Shown here in pieces: positions 15,078 to 24,196 of a stretch of 64,000 nt of DNA. The DNA is from Chryseobacterium caseinilyticum (GTDB lineage Bacteria > Bacteroidota > Bacteroidia > Flavobacteriales > Weeksellaceae), in NCBI RefSeq assembly GCF_014837145.1, contig NZ_JACYFS010000004.1, positions 248,001 through 312,000 of the forward strand, in the 5' to 3' direction. How positions within the stretch are numbered: position 1 is the stretch's first letter; each line of letters begins with the position of its first letter. The notes beneath the pieces were generated by a model. The model did not search any database. It had not been told where the DNA came from and was given only the letters and a program-made list of their open reading frames with translations. Made by a program: the position numbers and the translations under genes.

Positions 15078-16226
15078 TTACCTTCTCATCTGCGTCAAAG
15101 AATAAAAAAACCGCTCCACAGAATACATAGAAAGCTGACCGGCAGGACCATTCAGATTATATTCAAAACCATGCGTTCCCCAAGGAATTGTGAGCAAATA
15201 ATTTTTTACATGATGTTTATCCAATTCTTTTTTCAGCATTTCACTTTGAATATGCCAAACGTGCGCATCTAGACAGCCGTGAGCAAGCAAAGTAGGCGTT
15301 GTATTGGCATTGACATGAAAAATTGGTGATTCGGCAATATATTTTTCAGGGACTTCTTCGGGTGTTCCTCCTAAAAAATCTCTCTGCACTTCTCTGGAAT
15401 CCATGATCAAAGGATTATCCGGATTTTTATAGCTCCACGGCATATCGATGGCTCCATAAAATGCAGCAACCCCTTTTACGCCACTTTCATTTCCTGTGTA
15501 AGCCATCGTCAGAACAATGGATGCGCCTGCAGATCTTCCCATCAGAACAATGTTGGAGGTGTCAATTTTCAGTTCTTCAGCGTGTTGGCGAATCCATTTA
15601 AAAGCAGAATGCAAATCTTCCTGCTGAGCCGGACTTGGGAATTTCGGAGCCAACCGGTAATTAATCGTTGCTACCTGATAACCTGCATTGGCAAAATAAT
15701 TATTGGCAGCTGCGATCTCACTGTTGTCTCCACGCTTCCACGAGCCGCCATGAACGACAATTAAACACGGTCGCACACCAGAAATTGCGGAAGGCGTGAA
15801 ATTTAAAGTCAGATCAACACCATCGGTCTTTGCATAATGATAGGTTTTAAAAGGAATATCTTTCGCCCCGTTTCCTGTAAACATTTGTAAAAAGCTGTAG
15901 GGTTTTTTTTGATGAAAACCTTTCATATCTGCATCTTTTACACCAAATGATTGTTCAATATCTTCACTTAGATGACTTCCAACATTATAAGCCCGCACAA
16001 TTGGCGAACTGAGTATCAAAAAAGTAATTCCGCCTAAAATAAGCGACAGTTTTCTGAATCTTTTGGAATACCAGCTCCAAACCAGCAATGCCAATGCAGC
16101 CATCATAAAAACCCATGGAAATTCGGGCACGGCAATACCGACATACCAAGTACTTTGGCTTGGTACCGGAAAAAAATTCACTAAAGAAAGGATGAATAGA
16201 ATGATAATAAGGATGAGACGGATCAT
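15078..16226 (-). CDS. Alpha/beta hydrolase, carboxylesterase/HSL type, membrane-anchored
   Basis: A 382-residue hydrolase with an N-terminal membrane part of about three helices (residues 1-85) and an alpha/beta hydrolase domain outside it. Catalytic signs: oxyanion motif LIVVHGGSWKRGDN, nucleophile elbow GRSAGAS (Ser in GxSxG), then Asp in LLAHGCLDAHVW and His in IPWGTHGFEYN. The HGGxW form is typical of the hormone-sensitive-lipase/BD-FAE group. YRLAPKFPSPAQQEDLHSAFKWI is the usual segment before the nucleophile. The substrate is probably a carboxyl ester or short peptide but cannot be told. It stands alone, separated from topA by a terminator-bearing gap. Confidence 0.85.
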   Translation of the reverse strand: MIRLILIIILFILSLVNFFPVPSQSTWYVGIAVPEFPWVFMMAALALLVWSWYSKRFRKLSLILGGITFLILSSPIVRAYNVGSHLSEDIEQSFGVKDADMKGFHQKKPYSFLQMFTGNGAKDIPFKTYHYAKTDGVDLTLNFTPSAISGVRPCLIVVHGGSWKRGDNSEIAAANNYFANAGYQVATINYRLAPKFPSPAQQEDLHSAFKWIRQHAEELKIDTSNIVLMGRSAGASIVLTMAYTGNESGVKGVAAFYGAIDMPWSYKNPDNPLIMDSREVQRDFLGGTPEEVPEKYIAESPIFHVNANTTPTLLAHGCLDAHVWHIQSEMLKKELDKHHVKNYLLTIPWGTHGFEYNLNGPAGQLSMYSVERFFYSLTQMRR

Positions 16227-16433
16227 AGTTATGGTTTGGAATTACATACGATTTAAGTGGAAGAGCAGTTTTATACTGAATGGTAAAAGATTTAATAAAA
16301 ATCTAAAAAACATCAATTTAAATAAAATTACATCAAAATGGGTAGGAGCAGGTAATGTTGATTATTAATAGAAGATTCTACATTATTGTCAACTTCCTAA
16401 TCTCTCCGCTGGTGCGCACAAGATGCAAGTAAC

Positions 16434-16466
16434 AAAAAAGCACAGACCAAAAATCTGTGCTTTTTC
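16434..16466. terminator. Bidirectional Rho-independent terminator
   Basis: Stem AAAAAGCACAGA/TCTGTGCTTTTT around ACCAAAAA-type loop sequence, with A and T runs on both sides, in the gap between topA (stop at 16518) and the alpha/beta hydrolase start. It would end topA transcripts on the minus strand. Confidence 0.75.
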
Positions 16467-16474
16467 TTATGCCC

Positions 16475-16507
16475 AACCTTGTCAAGGTTATGAATCTTGA
16501 CAAGGTT
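16475..16507. repeat. 33-nt nested-palindrome intergenic repeat, copy 1
   Basis: Arms 16475-16486 and 16496-16507 are perfectly complementary over 12 bp. Each arm region is itself close to palindromic (AACCTT..AAGGTT). Same architecture as the copies at 32785, 37789 and 57433. It lies 10 bases after the topA stop. Confidence 0.6.
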
Positions 16508-16517
16508 TAAATTTTAG

Positions 16518-19091
16518 TTACTTCTTCGCTGCCGGCTTCTTCACCGCAGGTTTCTTAGCAGCAGTCGTTGCCTTTTTCGCAGGAGCTTTCTTCGCTGCAG
16601 GTTTTTTCTTTTCTGCGAAAGCTTTAGGATCCTGAGCGGTAATCCATTTTTTAACCTCATCGATGGAGATTTCTTTCAGGTCGTCTGCCTCGTATTTGGT
16701 GTCGTCTTTTTTCTTTGGAATTTTGTAGATATTTTTTCCGTGTTTTACAATCGGGCCCCATCTCGCATTTTCAATGGAGATCTTTTCTGCTTCCCAATGC
16801 TGGATATAACGGTTGGCTTCTTTTTCCAACTTTGCTTCCACCAATTCGTTGATGTCGCTTTGAGAAAGATTTTCGAAATTATATCTCTTCGGAACATTGA
16901 TGAAAATACTTTGGTATTTGATGAAAGGACCAAACCTTCCCGTTCCTTTTGTGATCGGCTCGCCTTTATAAGATGCAATCGGCGCATCTGCAAGTTTCTT
17001 TTCAGCAATAATCTCTTCTGCACGGGTCTGATCAATCGACAGCGGATCTTCTCCTTTCGGAATGCTGATGTACGTTTCGCCCCACTTCACATATGGTCCG
17101 AATCTTCCGACACCAATTGTAACGGTTTGTCCTTCGAATTCATTAAGATCGAAAGGAAGTTTAAACAGTTCCAATGCATCTTCCAGAGTGATGGTAGCGA
17201 TGTTTTGTCCTGACAGAAGTGATGCAAAAACCGGTTTTTCTTCATCGTCCTGCTCCCCGATCTGAATCATAGGGCCGAATCTTCCGATTCTTGTCGTTAC
17301 ATTCTTGCCAGTTTTTGGATCTACACCCAAGAGACGTTCTCCGTTGGCACGGTCTGCATTTTCTTCAACATCTTCAATCCTCGGATGGAATTTTGAGTAG
17401 AAATCAGTCATCATTTCTTTCCATTTCTGACCGCCATGTGCGATTTCGTCGAAACTTTCTTCTACTCTTGCGGTAAATCCGAAGTCTAGAATTTCGCTGA
17501 AATTATCAGTAAGGAAGTCGTTTACCACTTCACCGATGTCTGTAGGAACGAATTTATTTTTGTCGCCCCCGAATTTTTCGTCGAGAACTTCTTTTTTGAT
17601 TTTGTCTTTTACCAGAGACATTTTCACGATCTCACGGGTCTGAGGTTCGATCTCTCTTTTGTCAACATATTCACGGTTCTGAATCGTCTGAATCGTTGGT
17701 GCATAAGTAGACGGACGGCCGATTCCCAGTTCTTCAAGCTTTCTTACCAAACCGGCTTCAGTGTATCTCGCACTCGGTCTTGTGAATTTTTCTGTTGCGG
17801 TAATTTTTTTATAGTCTAAAACTTCGCCTACAGTAACTTTAGGCAATAGTTTTTCGTTGTTTTCTTCGTCGTCATCTTCTGTTTTTACGATACCGTAAGC
17901 TCTCAGGAAACCATCAAATATGATCACTTCTCCCTGTGCTTCGAAATGCTGGGGAAGTTTTGCGTTACCAATTTCGATCACGGTTTTCTCAATTTTAGCA
18001 TTAGCCATTTGAGAAGCCAGTGTTCTTCTGTAAATTAACTGATATAATTTATTCAGCTGAACGTCACCAATCGTTTTTACAGAGAAATCTGTCGGGCGGA
18101 TAGCTTCGTGAGCTTCCTGTGCAGAAGATGATTTGGTGGTATAGTTTCTTGGCGAAGAATATTCTTTGCCGTATTCTGATAAAATCTGAGTTTTTGCACC
18201 TTCAATGGCTTCCTGAGAAAGGTTGACAGAGTCTGTTCTCATGTAGGTAATATGACCTTCTTCATACAGTCTTTGCGCAAGACGCATGGTGTTGGTAACA
18301 TTGTATCCCAATCTTGAAGATGCTTCCTGCTGAAGTGTTGAAGTGGTAAATGGCGCAGATGCAGAGCGGCTTCCAGGTTTTGTTTCAACGTTCAGAACTT
18401 TAAATTCAACTGTTTTTGCGAGTTCTAAAAACTTTTCTGCCTCTTCTTCTCTGTCGAAATCTTTTTTAAGCTTTGCAGCGATTTCCTGAGAGGTTTTATT
18501 TAAAAAGATTCCATCCAGTTTAAAGCTTGCTTTCGGAGTGAATGCGCGGATTTCTTTTTCTCTTTCCACTACCAGACGTACGGCTACCGATTGCACTCTT
18601 CCGGCAGACAATCCCGGTTTTACTTTTTTCCAAAGTACGGGAGACATTTCAAAACCAACGATTCTGTCGAGAACTCTTCTGGCCTGCTGAGCATTCACAA
18701 GATTCTGATTAATATCTCTCGGATTTTCGATTGCTTTAAGGATCGCATTTTTTGTAATCTCGTGGAAAACAATTCTCTTTCTGTTGTCTGGTTTCAGTTT
18801 TAATTCTTCAGCCAAATGCCATGCGATAGCTTCTCCTTCACGGTCTTCATCGGAAGCGAGCCAGACCATATCGGCTTTCTTCACAGCAGACTTCAGTTCT
18901 GTCACCAATTTCTTTTTGTCGGCAGAAACTTCGTAATCCGGACTGAATGTGGCCAAGTCTATTCCCATCCCTTTTTTAGGCAGATCACGGATATGTCCGA
19001 AGCTGGACTTCACCTCATAATCGCTACCTAAATATTTTTGAATAGTTTTTGCTTTAGCCGGAGACTCGACGATTACTAAATTTTTCGACAT
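16518..19091 (-). CDS. topA: DNA topoisomerase I
   Basis: Type IA topoisomerase relaxing negative supercoils by single-strand passage. The 857-residue protein starts with the Toprim domain (NLVIVESPAKAKTIQKYLG, DEDREGEAIAWHL); the catalytic Tyr is at about residue 283 in HITYMRTDSVNLS. The C-terminal region has no Cys4 zinc fingers; it carries topo-C repeats marked by GRFGPYVKWG, GRFGPFIKYQ and ARWGPIVKHG. It ends in a Lys/Ala/Pro-rich tail of about 30 residues resembling histone H1, which would bind DNA without sequence preference. A TACTTTTG -7-like box (19106-19113) lies 14 nt before the start, with no TTG upstream. Confidence 0.97.
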   Translation of the reverse strand: MSKNLVIVESPAKAKTIQKYLGSDYEVKSSFGHIRDLPKKGMGIDLATFSPDYEVSADKKKLVTELKSAVKKADMVWLASDEDREGEAIAWHLAEELKLKPDNRKRIVFHEITKNAILKAIENPRDINQNLVNAQQARRVLDRIVGFEMSPVLWKKVKPGLSAGRVQSVAVRLVVEREKEIRAFTPKASFKLDGIFLNKTSQEIAAKLKKDFDREEEAEKFLELAKTVEFKVLNVETKPGSRSASAPFTTSTLQQEASSRLGYNVTNTMRLAQRLYEEGHITYMRTDSVNLSQEAIEGAKTQILSEYGKEYSSPRNYTTKSSSAQEAHEAIRPTDFSVKTIGDVQLNKLYQLIYRRTLASQMANAKIEKTVIEIGNAKLPQHFEAQGEVIIFDGFLRAYGIVKTEDDDEENNEKLLPKVTVGEVLDYKKITATEKFTRPSARYTEAGLVRKLEELGIGRPSTYAPTIQTIQNREYVDKREIEPQTREIVKMSLVKDKIKKEVLDEKFGGDKNKFVPTDIGEVVNDFLTDNFSEILDFGFTARVEESFDEIAHGGQKWKEMMTDFYSKFHPRIEDVEENADRANGERLLGVDPKTGKNVTTRIGRFGPMIQIGEQDDEEKPVFASLLSGQNIATITLEDALELFKLPFDLNEFEGQTVTIGVGRFGPYVKWGETYISIPKGEDPLSIDQTRAEEIIAEKKLADAPIASYKGEPITKGTGRFGPFIKYQSIFINVPKRYNFENLSQSDINELVEAKLEKEANRYIQHWEAEKISIENARWGPIVKHGKNIYKIPKKKDDTKYEADDLKEISIDEVKKWITAQDPKAFAEKKKPAAKKAPAKKATTAAKKPAVKKPAAKK

Positions 19092-19136
19092 TCCTGAAAT
19101 TTTTGCAAAAGTAAGCCTTTTTTTATTAAAGCAGAT

Positions 19137-20282
19137 TTACAGCATTTTATTTAACAGTTCCACAGGCGTAATAAAGACTCTGTACAGCAAACCTTCCCAT
19201 GTAAAACCCTTACCCGACATCTCAACTCTATACAGTAATGAAAAAAGGATAAAAAGAAGAATGATTCCATTTTTTAAATTTAAACCAAAACCTTTTGAAA
19301 CCTCATCAGAATTGCGTTTGGGAAGATTTAAAGAAAAAAGAACGATCAGAAAAATCATGTGAATATAGAGCCATCTTCCCCAGTCGATTGCGAGATAAAA
19401 CAGGGGCAAAGAGAAGAGAAATGCAGAAATTAATAAAATAGACAGAAACTTTCGTGTCTTTTGAAACTTTAAATAAATTCCGACATGTACTGCACTTATA
19501 AGGAAGCTGATCAGGTATAATCTGTAGTCATCGAAATGCTCTTCTATGTATTTCCGCTCATCAAAATTCCAGAAAAATATTCCTTTGGTTAAAATTACAC
19601 CACGGTCTTTCAAAATTTCAAGAGACTGACCGTCGTTGATTTCTTTTCCGAGGAGAAGTATTAGTACTGCAGGAACGAGAGTTACGAGAATGTACTTAAT
19701 GTATTTTTGAGTTTCAAATTTTCCACTTTTTAAATATAAGCCAATTAAAAAATAGGGAACAAAAAAGAGTGTGATCTCATGGAAAAACATGGCAGTCAGC
19801 AATCCTAAACAGATCAGATATTCCTTAAATCTGCTGAGTTTGTCCTGATCTAAAAGATTGATAAAAACAGCAAACAGGAAAAAGACTATAAATTCTTTTT
19901 TTCCGACATAGTCAACGCAATTAAAAATCCCGATAAAACCTAAGGACGACAGCAAAAGCGAGAGATACAGTAAGTCCGGCTGTTTTCTCTGAATAATTTT
20001 AAAATAAGTATAAAAAAATCCACAAATAATGATGACTTGGAAAAAGTAAACTGCAAGATTTAATTTTAAAGCTGTAAAATCCTGAATAAGAAAAAAGAAG
20101 CTTCCGGAAAGCCCTCTTCTTTTAAAACCGCCATCCTGATAATTGATGAGCCAGTCGCCAAGAATATACCCGTCGGAATTGCGGTTGTGTATAAAAGTAA
20201 AAACCAGCGCAAAGACTGCGGTTGCCAGAATCAATAAATTGATGAGCAATCTTACGGTAAAAATTTCTGCGGCTTTTTTCAA
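19137..20282 (-). CDS. Multi-pass membrane protein, unknown function
   Basis: A 381-residue integral membrane protein with about ten predicted helices (for example LLINLLILATAVFALVFTFIH and ILLISAFLFSLPLFYLAIDW). After the first helix comes a loop GDWLINYQDGGFKRRGLSGSFF with Asp and Arg residues, a layout seen in GT-C or polysaccharide polymerase-like proteins; the C-terminus ends in a helix and a short tail. I do not recognise a named family. It lies between topA (45 bases away) and a structured intergenic region. The other two polymerase-like membrane genes (24197, 25333) on the same strand suggest a surface-glycan context, but this is only suggestive. Confidence 0.7.
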   Translation of the reverse strand: MKKAAEIFTVRLLINLLILATAVFALVFTFIHNRNSDGYILGDWLINYQDGGFKRRGLSGSFFFLIQDFTALKLNLAVYFFQVIIICGFFYTYFKIIQRKQPDLLYLSLLLSSLGFIGIFNCVDYVGKKEFIVFFLFAVFINLLDQDKLSRFKEYLICLGLLTAMFFHEITLFFVPYFLIGLYLKSGKFETQKYIKYILVTLVPAVLILLLGKEINDGQSLEILKDRGVILTKGIFFWNFDERKYIEEHFDDYRLYLISFLISAVHVGIYLKFQKTRKFLSILLISAFLFSLPLFYLAIDWGRWLYIHMIFLIVLFSLNLPKRNSDEVSKGFGLNLKNGIILLFILFSLLYRVEMSGKGFTWEGLLYRVFITPVELLNKML

Positions 20283-20306
20283 ATATGTGGTTTTTGCAAA
20301 ATAAAA

Positions 20307-20512
20307 GAACCGAAACCGTTTTGAATTTGCCCGTTCTTAAATTTGATTGTCAAAAATAGGAATTAAAGCGTATTCAAAAAACAATTTCGGTTCTGTTTTA
20401 TGATGATTTAATTTAAAATTGAGCAAAATTATTACCCCAACCCTAAAGGACGTTTTTTTGCTCAATTTTAAAGAATTTTTTCACCCAATACGATTTGGGA
20501 AAGAAAAATTCT
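20307..20512. repeat. Cluster of three inverted repeats
   Basis: Three long hairpins stand in series in the 250-bp gap: 20307-20326 with 20372-20393 (about 20 bp, imperfect), 20414-20428 with 20456-20470 (15 bp perfect, 27-nt loop), and 20471-20488 with about 20496-20512 (imperfect). The second and third abut. The region has no gene. A terminator role for the T9SS-protein-side transcript is possible only in part, since the T9SS gene ends the other way; the hairpins lie downstream of its stop at 20533. Confidence 0.6.
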
Positions 20513-20532
20513 TGTTATATAAACTAAAACTT

Positions 20533-23500
20533 CTACTTCTTCATAATTTTTACTACAACTTCTGCGTCATTGATTCTTACCAGATAAAAACCCTGTGTTA
20601 AATCTGAAACATTGGTCTGATTATTCTCAAATTTACCTTTTCTCACCATTTGCCCTGAAGCATTGTAGATTTGGTAGTAATAATCTTTTCTCACATCAGC
20701 CTTGATATAAAGAATATCCTGCACAGGATTTGGAAACAGAGAAATTTGATTTTTAACCTCTTTTTCTTCGATTTGTTTCTGAGTGAAAACGTTGGTAGCC
20801 TTGAAAGCACCTGCCTGCGTCACAGGAATTGCAGGAATTGGCCCCGCCTGATCTCCTGATGCGTTGGTATTGACTTTCACACAACGGCAGTTCATTCCAA
20901 AATAAGGATCATTATTATCATGGAAAGCAATCATTCTGTTGGCACTTGAAGCAGCATCAAACAGAATATTGACAGGTCTGCCGATATAGTTTGAATTTAA
21001 TGCTCCCGTCCAGACTCCCGGATACTGATAATTGTTAACATTAAAAGTTCCTGTCGCCGTTTGATTTGCCGCGACACTTCTGAAACCTCTCGATCCTGAA
21101 TTCGGGAAATTACCGACATTGTAGGCAGGATTGTTGTAAATATAACCGATTGTTGTAGTTGTACTGTTTCTCACTCTTGTTCCCAGATAATCAGTAAGCA
21201 CACTGTAACTTGTAGCTACTTTTTTGTCTTTTTTGTACCATGGCGAAATTCCAAAATCTCTGTTGGTGATAATTGCTGTGCCTGTTAAATCAGGGATTCT
21301 CCAACCTTCCGGACACGGATCGTAAACGGATTTTTCACCACCTCTTCCCCAGCGGTCTGCTGCTAAATTGGGCTCATCTGAGATCCAGTCTGACCCGTTT
21401 GTATAATTCGGAACAGCAGAATTGTAAGGTGCAAAAGTACTTGGAATCATGTACACCAATGGATTTCTTACAGAATAAGATAAAATTTTAGCTAATTTTT
21501 CCGGAACAGTATCCTGAGTAACGACATTCGCGTTGCTTGCGTTTGAATAAGTGTTGTAAGGAACGATATAATTTCCTGAAAGATTATTGTAGTTCGCATA
21601 GCTAAGCGCTGTGTAGGAAACGGTTCCGTTAGCAGCAACATTCCCCAGATAAATGCTGTAAGAAGCTCTGTTGTCAGCATGCTGGAACGGAGGAATGGGA
21701 TCTTTTCTTCCCCACTGATACTGCATTCCGGTGGAAGCTCTGATTTGCGCAAGCTCAGTAGCGTTAGGCGTAAGCGGATTTGCCACGACAGGGAAAGCAT
21801 CGGTAGCCCCAAGGTTTCTGTCCATAAACTCGGTTTTCAGAATATCGCCTTTTTGGACGTAGTTGATGTAATTCGGCGCATTGGAATTTGGCGTTTCCGT
21901 AGCATAAGTGAAAGAAGAAATCGCACTGTCAGTCACCCAAATATGCCATGACCAATACACTGGACTGGCAATACTTCCGTTGTGAAGCGTAATCACGGCA
22001 TTTCCACTCTGGTTCGGATTGATATTAACCTGAATTTTTGTATTCGAAAGATCTGCTATACTTGACGGAGACGGATTTGAAAGCGCGACAGAACCAATCA
22101 GTGCTGTGTTGGTGGACCAGAGAACATTCGCTTTTAAACTGTTAAAACTTGCTGAATTCAGTATTGTCTTGTTATTCAACAACTGGCTTTGTACTGAAAA
22201 CGCTTTAGATACAGGAATTTCAACCAAAGTTGAAGTGGTGTTTTTTACAATCTGATAAGTATTTGGATTTTTTAGACCTTCCATATAATCTGTCGGCTCA
22301 TCATAATATTCCGTAGGATAATTGTAGTTATGAACAATATATCCCGGATCCTGAATGCATCTGCATGCGTTGGCATCAGAGGTTTTAGCGGTTGATGTCG
22401 GCATATACCAGTATCTTCCTTTCACGGTTGCATCGCCCGGATTGGGTGTGTCTGACTGATATTTATCCGGAACCATAAACAAAGCTCTCGCAGAAACCGC
22501 TGGTGTAGCATCGGAAAGTCTTGTCATGGTTGCCGTCCACAAACCTACCTGATGCTGATCGGTGTACTGACCTTGTTGTGAATTAATCGCCAACTGGCCA
22601 GTTCCCGGGAAAGTTCCCATATTAAAACCACCCACCGAAGTCATGTCAAAACCTACATTCGGATATACTTTAAAACCGGTCATAAATGCAGGAACTCCCG
22701 CATCCGATGGCTTTATAATATGATTTCCCGCACTTTCGAATGCTGTTTTACCTAAATTGGTACGAACGCCAAATGGGGAAAAATCTATTCTAACATCATC
22801 AACGTAGGTTGGAGATGCCAGATTGGCAACCAGCATCGATGGCAAACGCCATCCATTCGGGCAAGGATCGAAAGGAGATTTTCTTCTGTACGGCTGAGCC
22901 GCGTCGTCTGCATTGTAATTTGTGCTTACATTTCCTTCTGCATTGTCGGACCAAAGATTTAATTTCGGTAAATCCTGACCCAAAATATCTGAAGATGCAC
23001 CGAACCAATTGTACATCAGGTTGGCATTGTTATTATAATACGCCGGCCCGGAAAGATCATCTTTATAAACATAAATTGGGCTTAAGGGATTATTGATCGA
23101 AAGCGCCATATTATTTTCCACAGTTGCTGTAGAAACAGGTGTGAAAAGTCTTAAATTATCAAAATTGATTGCATTGGTAAAGTTTTTCGCTCCTCTGTGA
23201 CGCACTCTTCCGATGCTTCCTGAAACCTCATAAAAATCATCACCTTTTAAAACCAGTGGCGGAATAGGATCTTTTCTACCCCACTGATACAAAAGTCCAC
23301 CGCTTCTGTTCCACTCTCCGGCGGTGTTTGATGATGAGATCGCACCTAGATTTCTGTCCATCCATTTCCATTCTCCTGCAGGGATTACTTCAGGGGCTCC
23401 GGTGGCAGTTTCTCTTTTAACATTATCAAAACTACGGTAAGTGGAACCGTCTGTAGGATCATCTGTCACCCAGATATGCCATGACCAGGCAATTTTACCA

Positions 23501-23973
23501 TCTACTTTAAAGGCAATAACTGCATTTCCTTTTTTACCTTTATTTACAGGAACAACTATTTTTCCTTCTTCCTTGGTTCCAGACAAACGAAGTCTTGCAC
23601 CACCGCTTGTTTTAATCAAACCATGATTGTCTTCCCAAAGCAATTCTGCTGTTGTCTTACCATCGTAATTGAAACTGTCTTTGTTGAGATATTTGTAGAA
23701 GGTCCACACTGCGTATGCTTTTTTCACAGGAATATAGATTCCGTCGTTCGTGGTGGAAGGATCGAAAATATAACTGTTTGGAGCTAAAAGCCATGGGTAG
23801 GTGTAGGCCCTGGCCGCATTCACATCGGGATCCATGGGGATTTTTGATGCGTTGACAAAATTATTTGCCGGCTGATCACTTTTTGCAAAATCCTGCTGCG
23901 CATACGTGTTGCAAAAACTTAATAGTACAAAACCTGCTGAGGTAAAGCTCTGAAAAATAGATTTTTGTTTCAT
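20533..23973 (-). CDS. T9SS type A sorting domain protein with two FISUMP-like modules
   Basis: A 1146-residue secreted protein. The start MKQKSIFQSFTSAGFVLLSFCNTYAQQ gives a signal peptide; six residues of the longer frame are dropped. The C-terminal about 75 residues form a type A T9SS sorting domain (SLFPNPVQDILYIKAD, YQIYNASGQMVRKG, LTQGFYLVRI, ending in KIMKK), so it should cross the outer membrane by the type IX system. The body is two copies of one module, each with a WSWHIWVTD strand, a DRNLGA turn, a QWGRKDPIPP segment and DPCP-x-GWR-IP/LP. The first covers about residues 60-540 and the second about 590-1060. The FISUMP-like motifs suggest a surface adhesin or scaffold; the ligand is unknown. 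Confidence 0.87.
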   Translation of the reverse strand: MKQKSIFQSFTSAGFVLLSFCNTYAQQDFAKSDQPANNFVNASKIPMDPDVNAARAYTYPWLLAPNSYIFDPSTTNDGIYIPVKKAYAVWTFYKYLNKDSFNYDGKTTAELLWEDNHGLIKTSGGARLRLSGTKEEGKIVVPVNKGKKGNAVIAFKVDGKIAWSWHIWVTDDPTDGSTYRSFDNVKRETATGAPEVIPAGEWKWMDRNLGAISSSNTAGEWNRSGGLLYQWGRKDPIPPLVLKGDDFYEVSGSIGRVRHRGAKNFTNAINFDNLRLFTPVSTATVENNMALSINNPLSPIYVYKDDLSGPAYYNNNANLMYNWFGASSDILGQDLPKLNLWSDNAEGNVSTNYNADDAAQPYRRKSPFDPCPNGWRLPSMLVANLASPTYVDDVRIDFSPFGVRTNLGKTAFESAGNHIIKPSDAGVPAFMTGFKVYPNVGFDMTSVGGFNMGTFPGTGQLAINSQQGQYTDQHQVGLWTATMTRLSDATPAVSARALFMVPDKYQSDTPNPGDATVKGRYWYMPTSTAKTSDANACRCIQDPGYIVHNYNYPTEYYDEPTDYMEGLKNPNTYQIVKNTTSTLVEIPVSKAFSVQSQLLNNKTILNSASFNSLKANVLWSTNTALIGSVALSNPSPSSIADLSNTKIQVNINPNQSGNAVITLHNGSIASPVYWSWHIWVTDSAISSFTYATETPNSNAPNYINYVQKGDILKTEFMDRNLGATDAFPVVANPLTPNATELAQIRASTGMQYQWGRKDPIPPFQHADNRASYSIYLGNVAANGTVSYTALSYANYNNLSGNYIVPYNTYSNASNANVVTQDTVPEKLAKILSYSVRNPLVYMIPSTFAPYNSAVPNYTNGSDWISDEPNLAADRWGRGGEKSVYDPCPEGWRIPDLTGTAIITNRDFGISPWYKKDKKVATSYSVLTDYLGTRVRNSTTTTIGYIYNNPAYNVGNFPNSGSRGFRSVAANQTATGTFNVNNYQYPGVWTGALNSNYIGRPVNILFDAASSANRMIAFHDNNDPYFGMNCRCVKVNTNASGDQAGPIPAIPVTQAGAFKATNVFTQKQIEEKEVKNQISLFPNPVQDILYIKADVRKDYYYQIYNASGQMVRKGKFENNQTNVSDLTQGFYLVRINDAEVVVKIMKK

Positions 23974-24196
23974 AATAATACTTAGATACAAATTTTAGTC
24001 TTTAGTTTTAAAGTTTCAATTGATTATATCAAAATAAGTTATAATAATCGTTTATGAGTAAACACATAAACACAAATAACATTTATAACTGATGATAATT
24101 CAACGATGGCAAAAATATGTATTTAAATTCACAATTTGGAAAACTGAGAATTAATTTTTCATTATGAATCAAATATTTTTTTGAAACACGGAAGAT

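Noticed and set aside
23992..24196. Promoter for the T9SS protein gene
   Set aside because: The gap is AT-rich with several TTG and TTTG strings, but none with the full spacing to TAnnTTTG; nothing definite can be claimed.
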